A stretch of DNA of 64,000 nucleotides from Paranoxybacillus sp035645275 (GTDB lineage Bacteria > Bacillota > Bacilli > Bacillales > Anoxybacillaceae): NCBI GenBank assembly GCA_035645275.1, contig DASQMX010000031.1, positions 372,001 to 436,000 of the forward strand, given 5' to 3'. The translations under genes and the position numbers were made by a program. The notes under the pieces are model-generated. The model searched no databases, was not told the origin of the DNA, and worked only from the letters and a program-made list of their open reading frames with translations. Shown piece after piece: positions 52,493-61,394 of the stretch (position 1 is its first letter; each line of letters opens with the position of its first letter).

Positions 52493-53011
52493 ATGAAGTA
52501 TGGTATCGCCTTGTTCCCATCAAAACAGATCCAAGATTTTGCGAACTCGTACAGAAAGCGCTATGATAGCCATTATTCACTTATTCCGCCTCATTTAACA
52601 TTGAAAAGCGCGTTTGAAGCAAGCGATGAAGAAATTGAAACAATCGTTAAAGAACTTTGGAAGATAGCTAAGGATACAGAGCCGATTCCATTAAAAATTA
52701 CAAAATTCAGCTCTTTCTATCCTGTTAACAACGTCATCTACTTAAAAGTGGAACCGAATGAAACGCTACAAAAACTGCATAAACAATTCTATAGTGGAGT
52801 TTTTACAGACAAACCTGAATACGCTTTCGTACCGCATATTACGATTGGTCAATCACTTTCAGATGCTGAGCATGCGGATGTATATGGACAATTGAAAATG
52901 CAAAGCGTGTATTTCGAAGAAACGGTTGACCGATTCCATTTACTCTATCAGTTGGAAAACGGTTCATGGACGGTATATGAAACATTTCGCGTCGGAAAGG
53001 AACAAGACTAG
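52493..53011 (+). CDS. yjcG: 2H phosphoesterase family protein YjcG
   Basis: A 172-residue 2'-5' RNA ligase-like protein with the two HxT motifs HLTLKS and HITIGQ that form the active site. The ATG at 52493 (MKYGIALFPS) has AAGGAGGG upstream; 11 in-frame codons further upstream are not used. Its stop directly precedes yjcF. B. subtilis YjcG has this fold; its physiological substrate is not known. Confidence 0.9.
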   Translation: MKYGIALFPSKQIQDFANSYRKRYDSHYSLIPPHLTLKSAFEASDEEIETIVKELWKIAKDTEPIPLKITKFSSFYPVNNVIYLKVEPNETLQKLHKQFYSGVFTDKPEYAFVPHITIGQSLSDAEHADVYGQLKMQSVYFEETVDRFHLLYQLENGSWTVYETFRVGKEQD

Positions 53012-53437
53012 ATGAAAGTGGTTTTTGGAAACAGCGAAAAACTTTGGAATGATGCGGTTTCTGTCAGAAGAGCCGTATTTGTCGAAGAACAACACGTTCC
53101 AGAAGAAGAGGAAATCGATGAGTTTGAAAATGAAGCGACCCATTTCGTTCTGTATGACGGCGAAAGAGCCGTTGGAGCGGGGAGATTTCGCACGATTGAT
53201 GGCATTGGCAAAATTGAGCGAATTTGCGTGCTTTCTGATTATCGCAATCGCGGAGCTGGGCGTTTAATTATGGAAAGCATTGAACAATTCGCCAGAGAAA
53301 CCGGGATTGCCAAGGCAAAACTAAACGCGCAGACACATGCGGAGCGCTTTTACGAAAAATTAGGCTATAAAACCGTATCCGACATTTTCATGGATGCAGG
53401 AATTCCGCATGTCACAATGATTAAACAACTTTTGTAA
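53012..53437 (+). CDS. yjcF: GNAT N-acetyltransferase YjcF
   Basis: A 141-residue GNAT with RRAVFVEEQHVPEEEE at the N-terminus (as in YjcF/ElaA-like proteins), acetyl-CoA motif YRNRGAGRLIMESIE, and AERFYEKLGYKTVSD. Starts next to the yjcG stop. Substrate unknown. Confidence 0.88.
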   Translation: MKVVFGNSEKLWNDAVSVRRAVFVEEQHVPEEEEIDEFENEATHFVLYDGERAVGAGRFRTIDGIGKIERICVLSDYRNRGAGRLIMESIEQFARETGIAKAKLNAQTHAERFYEKLGYKTVSDIFMDAGIPHVTMIKQLL

Positions 53438-53443
53438 CTGTAG

Positions 53444-53531
53444 AAAAGGGACGACCGATAAGTGTCTGACCTCAAGCACAACTATATATTATGGTTACGG
53501 GGCTGACACTTTGCTTTTAGGTCATCCCTTT
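53444..53531. repeat. Nested palindromic repeat copy
   Basis: AAAAGGGACGACC / GGTCATCCCTTTT outer arms diverge from the common AGAGGCTG but remain complementary (compensatory changes); inner AAGTGTCTGACCTCA / GGGGCTGACACTT and ATATAT centre are typical. Terminator for yjcHGF. Confidence 0.82.
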
Positions 53532-53597
53532 TTTCTATGTATAAAACTCTTCATTGTGCACAAATTAATGACATCATAAATCCCAAAGGTGAAAAAG

Positions 53598-54272
53598 ATG
53601 GAATTTATCAAAATTGCTTCTGAACTAGTTGTCGGTTATGTTGCTCTACTATTTACTACTAAAATTCTCGGAAAAACCCAAATCACACAAATCACAGCAT
53701 TTGATTTTATTTCCGCGCTTGTGTTAGGGGAACTTGTCGGCAATGCGCTTTATGACAACAATATCGGTATTTCCCAGATCTTATTCACCGTCGCTTTATG
53801 GGGGGCTTTAATTTACATAACGGAAATGATTACGCAAAAAAAGAAAAAATCCCGCGCTATTTTAGAAGGAAAACCAACGTTAGTCATCGCTCAAGGAAAA
53901 ATTTTACGTGATAAAATGAAAGAAAACAAATTAGACATCAATCAATTACAACATTTGCTGCGCTCAAAAGGAGCGTTTTCGATTCGCGAAGTCGAATATG
54001 CGGTTTTAGAGACAGACGGGACAGTCAGTGTATTAAAAAAATCGCCATACGAGCTGCCGACAAGACAAGATCATCAAATGCCAGAGCAATTAGTGAGCCT
54101 TCCTGTAACATTAATTCTCGACGGTGAAGTGATTTGGGATAATCTCAAAGAATTCGGTTTTTCTAAAGAATGGCTACAAAATCAAATCCAGTCATTCGGT
54201 GCAAAAGAGTATAAGGACGTACTATATGCAGAATGGCAAGAGGGCAAAGGAATACATGTGCAAACATTCTAA
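53598..54272 (+). CDS. DUF421 membrane protein (YetF type)
   Basis: A 224-residue protein of the DUF421/YetF family: three membrane helices (about 5-85) with GKTQITQITAFDFISALVLGE, then a soluble DUF421 domain (GKPTLVIAQGKILRDKMKENKLD, SIREVEYAVLETDGTVSVLKK). A paralogue is encoded at 58931. AAAGGTG precedes the ATG at 53598. Some YetF proteins work in spore heat resistance and germination. Confidence 0.87.
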   Translation: MEFIKIASELVVGYVALLFTTKILGKTQITQITAFDFISALVLGELVGNALYDNNIGISQILFTVALWGALIYITEMITQKKKKSRAILEGKPTLVIAQGKILRDKMKENKLDINQLQHLLRSKGAFSIREVEYAVLETDGTVSVLKKSPYELPTRQDHQMPEQLVSLPVTLILDGEVIWDNLKEFGFSKEWLQNQIQSFGAKEYKDVLYAEWQEGKGIHVQTF

Positions 54273-54752
54273 CTCTTTATCATAATCCATAGGGAGTGGT
54301 CTTTTACCGTCAACTCTGTTTCTGATTGCCGTAACTCGTCTAACAGTCAATTTCCCTGATTAATAAACAGTCTCTAAAATTCGGTTACGCAATATCTCTT
54401 CTTCAAAAATAGGAGCAATCGTGTATAACTTGACGCTGTTTTTGCAAATAGGCCGCTCCCCAAAAATGATAGATATGCGCAGATAAAACTGAGTAAGCGG
54501 CAGCTGCTTCTCGTCTAATTTTTCCCCTTTTTCATTTCTCCTATCTCAAGCCCTGCGTCAATCCGAATTCCTCCATTTTGAGAATAAAGTGCAACTTCAT
54601 CAGTGGGGGTTTTCTTCATCCCCCACTGATGTTAGTTGCACTTATCGCACTTCTAGCGTCCATTATCTCCCACCTGTAGAGGAGGGAGTCTTACGGACGA
54701 TTAGAACGGGATAAACAAATTGGAAAAATAACTCCATGTCGTTCTTTCCGTT
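54273..54752. other. Noncoding stretch with a long palindrome
   Basis: Near 54587-54643 AAGTGCAACT-TCATCAGTGGGGG pairs with its complement (about 22 bases per arm). TCTCCCACCTGTAGAGGAGGGAG follows at about 54666. These resemble transposon-end hairpins. On the minus strand a short frame rich in Ala (RREAAAAYSVLSAHIYHFWG, near 54500) suggests a decayed gene, without start or site. Confidence 0.45.
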
Positions 54753-54974
54753 TCATACATACTCATCAATATATTGCCCTTTCTCTGTTAAAACTTCGTC
54801 GAAAACCGTTTGCTTATGGGTTTTCTTGGATGGTGAAAATGAATGTTCTTTCCTCTGTTGAGCAATCATCTTAGCTGCCGTTACCGGAAAAAGTGCAAAC
54901 GATGACGGACTGTAATCAATCTGTCTATTCCCATACTGAAAGAATGAGTCATAAGACGGTGGTGTTACGTACAT
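54753..54974 (-). CDS. Small protein, unknown
   Basis: A 73-residue soluble protein: MYVTPPSYDSFFQYGNRQ, then IDYSPSSFALFPVTAAKMI, and a basic C-terminus. It has a strong site (GGGGAGGGG) 8 bases before the ATG and unbiased codons, so it is real. Not recognised by me. Confidence 0.6.
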   Translation of the reverse strand: MYVTPPSYDSFFQYGNRQIDYSPSSFALFPVTAAKMIAQQRKEHSFSPSKKTHKQTVFDEVLTEKGQYIDEYV

Positions 54975-55088
54975 TCTAATCCCCTCCCCTTTCTTTTTAA
55001 ATTCTAAAACTTCAGCAACAAATCCTTTTTCTATATCATATGTTTTGATATGATTAACGTTGACGTTTGGAAAAAAGGAGATTTATTC

Positions 55089-57278
55089 ATGAAACGGGCA
55101 AAATATAAAGAAAAAACGATTTGCCTCTCGAAGTTGCCGCGCGACAAATATCAGCTTGTCTATGAGTCGGCACTTCGCGGAAAAATGACATGCCTAAAGT
55201 GCGGTGAGCCTTTGAGGCTATATTTAGGAATTCAACAAGAGCCGCATTTTTATCATGAACATAAACCAAATTGCACGATAAATGAATTGGGGGCTTCGTT
55301 TTGGAAACCGCCTATTGCTACCAAAAATAGCACTTTATTTCGTGAAAAAGAACAGGTTGTCGCAAGCAGTAAAAGCGGTTATTTACAACATCTCGTTCGC
55401 TCTGGAATTTATCTGGACGAAACACAAATGAAAGCAGTCAGCACAACAGAAGGACCACTTTTAGTATTAGCCGGGGCTGGCAGTGGGAAAACGCGGGTAC
55501 TGACCGCCCGTACTGCTTATATGATTTGTGAGCGAAATATTCATCCTGCTTCCATTATGCTTGTAACATTTACTACAAAAGCAGCGAAAGAAATGAAACA
55601 ACGGCTTCTTACTTATCCAGAAATCCGGCAAGATTATATTTCATTTCTTGTAACCGGCACATTTCACAGCATTTTTTATCGAATGATTAGCCATTTTCAC
55701 CCGGAACGGTGGCAGATGAATCGTTTATTAAAATGGGAATGGCAGCGTGAACAAATCATTAAAGAAGCGGGTCGAGAACTTGGCTTAGATGAGCGGGAGT
55801 TCGCTTATGACCAAGCACTGCAACAAATTTCTTATTGGAAAAATACATTGTTGACGCCTAAAGATGTAGCACCGCAAAGTCAATGGGAAGAACGGGTATC
55901 CTATTTATATAAACGATATGAAGAACTCAAAGCGGAACGCGAGCAATTTGATTTTGACGATATGCTTCTTGGCTGCTATGAAATGCTTTTAGAAAATCCC
56001 GACTTGCTCACTCGCTATCAAGAACGGTTTCATTACTTTTTAATTGATGAGTTTCAAGATATTAACAAAGTACAATACGAAATTATGAAGATGCTGTCAA
56101 ACCATACGAAAAACTTATGCGTCGTTGGCGATGATGACCAATCCATTTACGCGTTTCGCGGCTCTAATCCATCTTTTATTCTTGAATTTGATAAAGAATA
56201 TCCTGAGGCACAAATCATTACGTTAAGCGAAAATTATCGCTCTTCTCACGCGATTGTCACAACAGCAAATAAAGTCATTTCCCTTAATAAACATCGACGC
56301 AAAAAACAGATGAGAGCGCAGTTCGACAACCACCATCTCCCACTCTTCTTTTTCCCGTACGACGAAGAAGAGGAAGCAACCATGGTTGTTGAAGATATAA
56401 AAGAGCGAATCCGCGAAGGCGCACAGCCGCGCGACTTTGCCATCTTATACCGCACCCATGCGGCATCGCGGGCGATATTTGAACGCTTGTCGCAATGTAG
56501 CCTGCCTTTTACCGTTGAGCAAGATGGCGAATCATTCTATCAGCGCCGCATCGTTCGCTGTTTGTTAGCGTATTTGCGTCTCAGTTTAAATCCAAATAAC
56601 GAAGAAGCAATGAACGATTTGCTCGTTGCTCTATTTTTAAAACAATCCGCGCTGCAAGAGTTAAAAGCGATTAGCATTATCGAGGACTGTTCGCTTGTGA
56701 AAGCTTTAGCGAAACTTACCAACATTCAACCTTTTCAACAAAAGAAACTGCGTAAAATTGTTCCTTTGTTTAAAACATTAGCCACTCTTAAACCTATTGT
56801 CGCGCTTGAGACGATCGAAAAAGAAATGGGCTTTGAGGAATTTATGAAAAAACGGGGCAATGAAGGAAATGTGATCGAAAAAGGGTCGGATGATTTGCGC
56901 GATTTAAAAGTGGTAGCTAAAAAATTTAAGACCATCTCTGCTTTCCTTTCTCATGTCGATGAAATGATTCAAGCGGCTTCTGAAGCGAAACAGTTCAGTA
57001 AACAACAAACAAATGCGATTCAACTAACAACGATTCATCGTGCGAAAGGATTAGAATATAAATATGTATACATTTTAGGAGCGGTAGACGGGTGTCTTCC
57101 TCATGATTACGCCCTTGATGCTTATCGAAACGGTGATGAGCTTCCGCTTGAAGAAGAACGGAGATTAATGTATGTGGCGATGACAAGAGCAAAAGAAGCC
57201 TTATTTATTTCTGTTCCAGAAATGAGGCGAATGAAAAAAGCACACGCTTCCCGTTTTATTAAATATTTCATTGAATAA
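55089..57278 (+). CDS. yjcD: UvrD/PcrA-like helicase YjcD
   Basis: A 729-residue SF1A helicase. An N-terminal extension has a cysteine/histidine cluster (CLKCGEPLRLYLG, HFYHEHKPNC), then Q motif and Walker A AGAGSGKTRVL, DEFQDINKVQ (motif II), GDDDQSIYAFRGS (III), and LTTIHRAKGLEY, YVAMTRAKEAL (V-VI). This zinc-like N-terminal module marks the YjcD subgroup against UvrD/PcrA. ATG at 55089 has AAGGAGA upstream. A DNA repair role is inferred. Confidence 0.88.
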   Translation: MKRAKYKEKTICLSKLPRDKYQLVYESALRGKMTCLKCGEPLRLYLGIQQEPHFYHEHKPNCTINELGASFWKPPIATKNSTLFREKEQVVASSKSGYLQHLVRSGIYLDETQMKAVSTTEGPLLVLAGAGSGKTRVLTARTAYMICERNIHPASIMLVTFTTKAAKEMKQRLLTYPEIRQDYISFLVTGTFHSIFYRMISHFHPERWQMNRLLKWEWQREQIIKEAGRELGLDEREFAYDQALQQISYWKNTLLTPKDVAPQSQWEERVSYLYKRYEELKAEREQFDFDDMLLGCYEMLLENPDLLTRYQERFHYFLIDEFQDINKVQYEIMKMLSNHTKNLCVVGDDDQSIYAFRGSNPSFILEFDKEYPEAQIITLSENYRSSHAIVTTANKVISLNKHRRKKQMRAQFDNHHLPLFFFPYDEEEEATMVVEDIKERIREGAQPRDFAILYRTHAASRAIFERLSQCSLPFTVEQDGESFYQRRIVRCLLAYLRLSLNPNNEEAMNDLLVALFLKQSALQELKAISIIEDCSLVKALAKLTNIQPFQQKKLRKIVPLFKTLATLKPIVALETIEKEMGFEEFMKKRGNEGNVIEKGSDDLRDLKVVAKKFKTISAFLSHVDEMIQAASEAKQFSKQQTNAIQLTTIHRAKGLEYKYVYILGAVDGCLPHDYALDAYRNGDELPLEEERRLMYVAMTRAKEALFISVPEMRRMKKAHASRFIKYFIE

Positions 57279-57280
57279 CC

Positions 57281-57345
57281 GAGGCTGGCTCATAAGGGGC
57301 TTGTTTAAAACAATGTTGTGCTCCTTTGCTTATGAGCCAGCCTCT
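57281..57345. repeat. Palindromic repeat, short copy
   Basis: GAGGCTGGCTCATAAG / CTTATGAGCCAGCCTC perfect 16-base arms with a 33-base loop containing GTTTAAAACAAT; the inner TCTGAC pair is lost. It fills the gap between convergent yjcD and spoVIF. Confidence 0.88.
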
Positions 57346-57349
57346 TGAT

Positions 57350-57604
57350 TTACTTTTTGTTAATCATATTAGCAATAGTACTGAAATCAAGCTTTTTTCC
57401 GTCTTTAATAATCGTTTGAACGATTTTATCTTCTAATTCTTTTGGTACTTTGCGTTTTGCAATATCCGCTACACTTTGAATGACGCTTCTAACCGTCTTT
57501 TCATCTTGAAAATTCGCATGCTGCAGTGAATTCGCTAATTCGAATACATCTTTCATATTTACGCCTGTTTTCTTTTCGAGATTTTTAAAGAATTGATTCT
57601 CCAT
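57350..57604 (-). CDS. spoVIF: Stage VI sporulation protein F
   Basis: An 84-residue SpoVIF (YjcC) protein: NQFFKNLEKKTGVNMKDVF, SVIQSVADIAKRKVPKELEDKIV, DFSTIANMINKK. In B. subtilis it is needed for proper spore coat assembly and GerE activity. ATG at 57604 (MENQFF) is preferred; ATG 57610 also follows GGAGG. Confidence 0.9.
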   Translation of the reverse strand: MENQFFKNLEKKTGVNMKDVFELANSLQHANFQDEKTVRSVIQSVADIAKRKVPKELEDKIVQTIIKDGKKLDFSTIANMINKK

Positions 57605-57676
57605 TATCATCCCGCCTCCTTTTCATGATACATCGTATGAAAAAAAAGATGCGAAGTGCATGCGTTGAAATAAAAA

Positions 57677-57705
57677 GTACGAGCCATTTTGTCATAGCTC
57701 GTACT
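57677..57705 (-). terminator. Terminator of the YjcZ gene
   Basis: AGTACGAGC / GCTCGTACT stem followed by TTTTTA on the minus strand. Confidence 0.7.
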
Positions 57706-57730
57706 CCTTTGCTTGAAACATCGCGAAAAA

Positions 57731-57859
57731 TTAGTAAACGAACGCAGCCCCAACAATAATTAACAAAATAAACAACACAACGATTAACACGAACGTTGAG
57801 CCGCCGTAACCATAACCGCCGTAGCCATAACCGCCATAGCCGCACCATCCAAAGCCCAT
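57731..57859 (-). CDS. YjcZ family sporulation peptide
   Basis: A 42-residue peptide: Gly/Tyr-rich start (MGFGWCGYGGYGYGGYGY) and one hydrophobic helix (STFVLIVVLFILLIIVGAAF) ending VY. This is the YjcZ/YtzB-like small spore membrane protein type. A perfect site AAGGAGGTG lies 7 bases before the ATG. Confidence 0.88.
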   Translation of the reverse strand: MGFGWCGYGGYGYGGYGYGGSTFVLIVVLFILLIIVGAAFVY

Positions 57860-57926
57860 TTTATTACACCTCCTTAAACATTGTTGCTTACATGATATGC
57901 ACTTTTACGAAAACGGTATAGGCTTG

Positions 57927-58163
57927 TTACTGTAAAAAGCGTAACATTTTCTCAAATTGCTTTTCTTTTTTGACAAACCATTGATTCATATAGCCAAGTT
58001 TTCCTTCTACTTCTTTTAAAAATTCTTGGTTGGCTTTATCTATTTTTTTTATATTTTCATCGAGTTCCTTTCCCCATTTTTCAAATTTCTTTATGACTTC
58101 ATCATGTCCGTCATGCTTGGATTTCCCCAGCTTTTCCAATTCTTTTTCGAACTTATTGCTCAT
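57927..58163 (-). CDS. Small coiled-coil protein
   Basis: A 78-residue Lys/Glu-rich helical protein (KFEKELEKLGKSKHDGHDE, then KFEKWGKELDENIKKIDKA). Site GGTGA about 5 bases before the ATG. Function unknown; placed among sporulation genes. Confidence 0.6.
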   Translation of the reverse strand: MSNKFEKELEKLGKSKHDGHDEVIKKFEKWGKELDENIKKIDKANQEFLKEVEGKLGYMNQWFVKKEKQFEKMLRFLQ

Positions 58164-58295
58164 ATGCTCACCGTCCCTTCTTATTCATTTATTTATGCAA
58201 ATGAACAGACGATGTGCCGAGTTTTTTATTCTATTTTTTCTTAGAAGTATGGTAGAGTATAGAAGTGATAAAATCAGCGAAGGAGGTGCTTCATT

Positions 58296-58616
58296 TTGAA
58301 TCATTTACAAACAGTCGAGCAGTTTAACGAAGTAATTGCTGGAGACAAAGCGGTCATTGTCAAATTTTATACAACATGGTGTCCTGACTGTACACGTATG
58401 GATATGTTTATTGGTGAAATTATGGAGCAATATTCGCAGTTAGAATGGTATCAAATCAATCGTGACGATGTTCCTGAACTCGCTCAAAAATATCAAGTGA
58501 TGGGGATTCCAAGCCTTCTCGTTTTCAAAAACGGGGAGAAAATTACTCATCTTCATAGTGCCAATGCAAAAACACCTGAACAAGTAAAAGAATTTTTACA
58601 ATCGTTATCATTATAA
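58296..58616 (+). CDS. Thioredoxin-like protein (CPDC)
   Basis: A 106-residue thioredoxin-fold protein: FYTTWCPDCTRMDMF (site C-P-D-C), cis-proline in VMGIPSLLVFKNGE. Starts with TTG; GGAGGTG lies 7 bases upstream. It resembles B. subtilis YdbP. The CPDC site gives a different redox potential from the usual CGPC. Confidence 0.87.
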   Translation: MNHLQTVEQFNEVIAGDKAVIVKFYTTWCPDCTRMDMFIGEIMEQYSQLEWYQINRDDVPELAQKYQVMGIPSLLVFKNGEKITHLHSANAKTPEQVKEFLQSLSL

Positions 58617-58626
58617 GTTTAAGCGA

Positions 58627-58703
58627 AAAGGCTGCCTTAAAGGAAAGAACACTCCCTCTCAATAAGAAACTGGTAGAGTGATTCTCCTATAAGACAGCCT
58701 TTT
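58627..58703. repeat. Palindromic repeat, variant copy
   Basis: AAAGGCTGCCTTA / TAAGACAGCCTTT outer arms and ACACTCCCTCTC... with inner CACTC / GAGTG; ends with a T run on the plus strand. Terminator of the thioredoxin-like gene. Confidence 0.7.
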
Positions 58704-58749
58704 TCTGTTTAAATTAACAGTAATCGCTCGTTGATAAAGTTTTCATTTA

Positions 58750-58917
58750 TCAATACTCAATCTGTTCATAATCTTTCGGTTGCCGTGTTACATTTTCGCC
58801 TTCATGGATAAATTCCAATGTGAATTCCTCATCAGTCGTCTTAATGTTCTTACCTTCTTTTTCCTTTATTAAGCGCAATGTAATTTCCTCATCGGTTGTT
58901 TTTGTTCTATTTTTCAT
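58750..58917 (-). CDS. Small protein with duplicated TTDEE motif
   Basis: A 55-residue acidic protein: KTTDEEITLRLIKEKEGKN then KTTDEEFTLEFIHEGENV, an internal duplication of about 19 residues. GGAGG lies 7 bases upstream of the ATG. It is the last gene behind the DUF421-DUF1657 gene, 13 bases away, so it belongs to the spoVA-type operon. No known function. Confidence 0.65.
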   Translation of the reverse strand: MKNRTKTTDEEITLRLIKEKEGKNIKTTDEEFTLEFIHEGENVTRQPKDYEQIEY

Positions 58918-58930
58918 GCTTTTTCCTCCT

Positions 58931-59794
58931 TTAATTTTTCAATAATGGTGCTACTTTATTTAAAATTTCCGTTAGTTTCTCTGCGTTTTTGTCATACATT
59001 TGACGAGCCTCGGCATCTTCCGTTTGTAAAGCAAAGAATTCAAAATCGGCTTGCGCTTTTTTAATCGCTGCTAGTAAAAGCGGTTTTTGCTGCGGCTGTG
59101 GTACTTGAATTTTATCATTATACAAATCAACAGTAACTTGTCCATAAGAATCGACTTGCGCTAAAAAAACATTTTCAACAGCAATACCTTGTTTATCCAA
59201 TTCTTCTTTTAACCAGCCACGGTTTAATCCCATTGTTGCGAGCGGCTCATCTAAAATTCTTCCATCCATTATAACTGTTTGCGGCTCCTTTATTGGAGCT
59301 GGGTTTGGAAAAACATCACCAACTGCCAACGGTTGCTTATCACGCTTTAGTAGGACGCTCAACTCTCCATTTGTTTCCAAAGTGGCAAATTCAACATCGG
59401 CAACGCGAAAAACGTTCTTTTTCCGCAACTGTTCAAAAAGTTCATCAACCGTATATTTCTCTTTCTTTAAGTTATCTTCCAATATCTTGCCATTTTTAAT
59501 AAAAACCGTAGAGTTTCCCTCAACAAAGTCACGGAATTTTTTACTCTTTAATGATATATAAGAAATAGCGATTGGAAATAATGACCAAATGAGAATACTT
59601 GTAATTCCTCCTGTTAAATTAATGTCGCCATCCAGCGATAATGTTCCGGCAATATCGCCGATAGTGATACCGACAATATACTCAAAAAACGATAACTTCG
59701 ATAGCTGTTTTTTTCCTAATAGCTTTGTGATAATAAACAGCCCAATTAATATACAAACTGATCGTATCACTGCTTCTAACCATGCTGGCATCAT
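58931..59794 (-). CDS. DUF421 membrane protein with C-terminal DUF1657-like tail
   Basis: A 287-residue YetF-type protein: three membrane helices, DUF421 (NSTVFIKNGKILEDNLKKEK, RVADVEFATLETNGELSVLLK), then a linker and about 50 residues (AIKKAQADFEFFALQTEDAEA) that align with the free DUF1657 protein at 62788 (SAQASFETFALQTENQAAK). Such fused proteins occur in spoVA-2mob operons, where they add to spore heat resistance. AAGGAG precedes the start. Confidence 0.88.
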   Translation of the reverse strand: MMPAWLEAVIRSVCILIGLFIITKLLGKKQLSKLSFFEYIVGITIGDIAGTLSLDGDINLTGGITSILIWSLFPIAISYISLKSKKFRDFVEGNSTVFIKNGKILEDNLKKEKYTVDELFEQLRKKNVFRVADVEFATLETNGELSVLLKRDKQPLAVGDVFPNPAPIKEPQTVIMDGRILDEPLATMGLNRGWLKEELDKQGIAVENVFLAQVDSYGQVTVDLYNDKIQVPQPQQKPLLLAAIKKAQADFEFFALQTEDAEARQMYDKNAEKLTEILNKVAPLLKN

Positions 59795-59803
59795 TCCTAC
59801 TCC

Positions 59804-60010
59804 TTACATTCCATTGTATTGGGGTTCTTCCCGTTCCAATTGTCCAATCCGTTTTTTTAAATCAGCGATGATGTCTTCCGATATTAACATCGCTTCATGA
59901 AATTCACGCTGGGCTCGTTCATCAGTAGAAGCTAACGCTAACGCTTGCAAACCGGCATGAATACTTTTTAAACTCGCTAAAGTTTGTTTTACTTGTGATC
60001 CAATCGTCAT
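59804..60010 (-). CDS. DUF1657 protein
   Basis: A 68-residue helical hairpin: MTIGSQVKQTLASLKSIHAG, then REFHEAMLISEDIIADLKKRI and REEPQYNGM. A paralogue lies at 62788. Family members sit in spoVA-type operons of spore formers; precise role open. Confidence 0.87.
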   Translation of the reverse strand: MTIGSQVKQTLASLKSIHAGLQALALASTDERAQREFHEAMLISEDIIADLKKRIGQLEREEPQYNGM

Positions 60011-60024
60011 TCTGCTTCCCCCGC

Positions 60025-60381
60025 TTATCCTTTCGGTTTAAATAATAAAGCTCCAATAAAGCCAAATATAATCGCAGAAGAAATTCCCGAGCTTGTCACT
60101 TCAAACATTCCGGTCAATACGCCAATGATTCCGTGTTTTTCTGCCTCTTGGAGCGCGCCATGAACGAGGGAGTTTCCGAAGCTTGTAATCGGTATGGTTG
60201 CACCTGCTCCAGCAAAGTCAATCAACGGCTCATAAAGTCCGAGTCCGTCCAAAATGGCCCCAATCACAACAAGGATGCTGAGCGTATGCCCCGGAGTTAA
60301 TTTAAAAACGTCAAACATAATTTGCCCGATTGTACAAATAATACCACCAACAACAAACGCCCAAAAAAACATCGACATCAT
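60025..60381 (-). CDS. spoVAE: Stage V sporulation protein AE (SpoVAEb)
   Basis: A 118-residue, three- to four-helix membrane protein, SpoVAEb: FVVGGIICTIGQIMFDVFK, GAGATIPITSFGNSLVHGAL. Part of the channel that moves dipicolinic acid. Overlaps the spoVAD stop by four bases (ATGA). Confidence 0.92.
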   Translation of the reverse strand: MMSMFFWAFVVGGIICTIGQIMFDVFKLTPGHTLSILVVIGAILDGLGLYEPLIDFAGAGATIPITSFGNSLVHGALQEAEKHGIIGVLTGMFEVTSSGISSAIIFGFIGALLFKPKG

Positions 60382-61394
60382 ATGTCATCACCTCCATACT
60401 CCATCGCTACCGCATGAGCAATGCATGGGATTGTTTCATTTTGTTGAAACGTTAATGGTGATAGTAGCGCACCTGTTGCGACAACGAGAATCCGCTTTAA
60501 TTCTCCCCGTTTCATGCGGTTCAGCAAATGTCCATACACTACGGTAGCGGAACAGCCGGCGCCACTTCCCCCCGATAAAACAGGCTGGCCTTCGCGATAA
60601 ATCATAAGACCGCAATCTTGATAACGTTCATCTTCAATACTAAGCCCATTTTTCTGCATAAGATCTAATGAAATTTCTCTACCGATATGTCCTAAATCTC
60701 CAGTGACAATCATGTCATAATGAGACGGCTCTATCTGCAAATCACGCAAATGTGCTTCAATTGTATCAACAGCAGCCGGTGCCATTGCTCCACCCATGTT
60801 AAACGGGTCACTTAATCCCATATCGACTACTCTTCCGATCGTTGCTGCAGTAACGCGTGGTCCATTGCCTTGATTGCTTAGCAATGCCACTCCCGCTCCT
60901 GTCACCGTCCATTGCGCAGTCGGCGGTTTTTGTCCGCCGTACTCCGTTGGATAACGAAATTGCTTTTCAACAGCAGTGTTATGGCTTGCCGCTCCTGTTA
61001 ATACGTATTGTGCCCCACCGTAATTGACAATAAACGCACTTAATGCCAAACCTTCCATTGAGGTTGAGCAGGCACCAAACACTCCGAGATACGGTGCTCC
61101 AATCGTTCTTGCCGCAAAGCTTGATGGCGTAATTTGATTGATCAAATCTCCAGCAATAATAAACTGAACTTTCTCCTTTTCAATTCCCGCTTTTTCCATC
61201 GCCTTAAAAAACGCTTCTTCAAATAATACTTTGTGCGCTTTTTCATACGAATCTTCGCCAAGCCAAAGGTCTTCGTGCAATAAATCAAAATCATCAGCAA
61301 TTTTTCCGTTTGCCTCGAATGGTCCGCCAACGGTTGCCGTGGAGACAATGACCGGTTTATTTTCGAACACCCAGCTTCGGTGGCCCTTCATCAT
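60378..61394 (-). CDS. spoVAD: Stage V sporulation protein AD
   Basis: A 338-residue thiolase-fold protein that binds dipicolinic acid. Marks are GDLINQITPSSFAAR, FGACSTSMEGLAL and GGSGAGCSATV. The ATG at 61392-61394 overlaps the spoVAC stop (ATGA). Complete length. Confidence 0.93.
   Translation of the reverse strand: MMKGHRSWVFENKPVIVSTATVGGPFEANGKIADDFDLLHEDLWLGEDSYEKAHKVLFEEAFFKAMEKAGIEKEKVQFIIAGDLINQITPSSFAARTIGAPYLGVFGACSTSMEGLALSAFIVNYGGAQYVLTGAASHNTAVEKQFRYPTEYGGQKPPTAQWTVTGAGVALLSNQGNGPRVTAATIGRVVDMGLSDPFNMGGAMAPAAVDTIEAHLRDLQIEPSHYDMIVTGDLGHIGREISLDLMQKNGLSIEDERYQDCGLMIYREGQPVLSGGSGAGCSATVVYGHLLNRMKRGELKRILVVATGALLSPLTFQQNETIPCIAHAVAMEYGGDDI

Noticed and set aside
57585..57848. 87-residue Arg/Trp/Leu-rich minus-strand frame
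   Set aside because: Out-of-frame reading of the YjcZ gene (57731-57859), which has the perfect ribosome binding site and family sequence.
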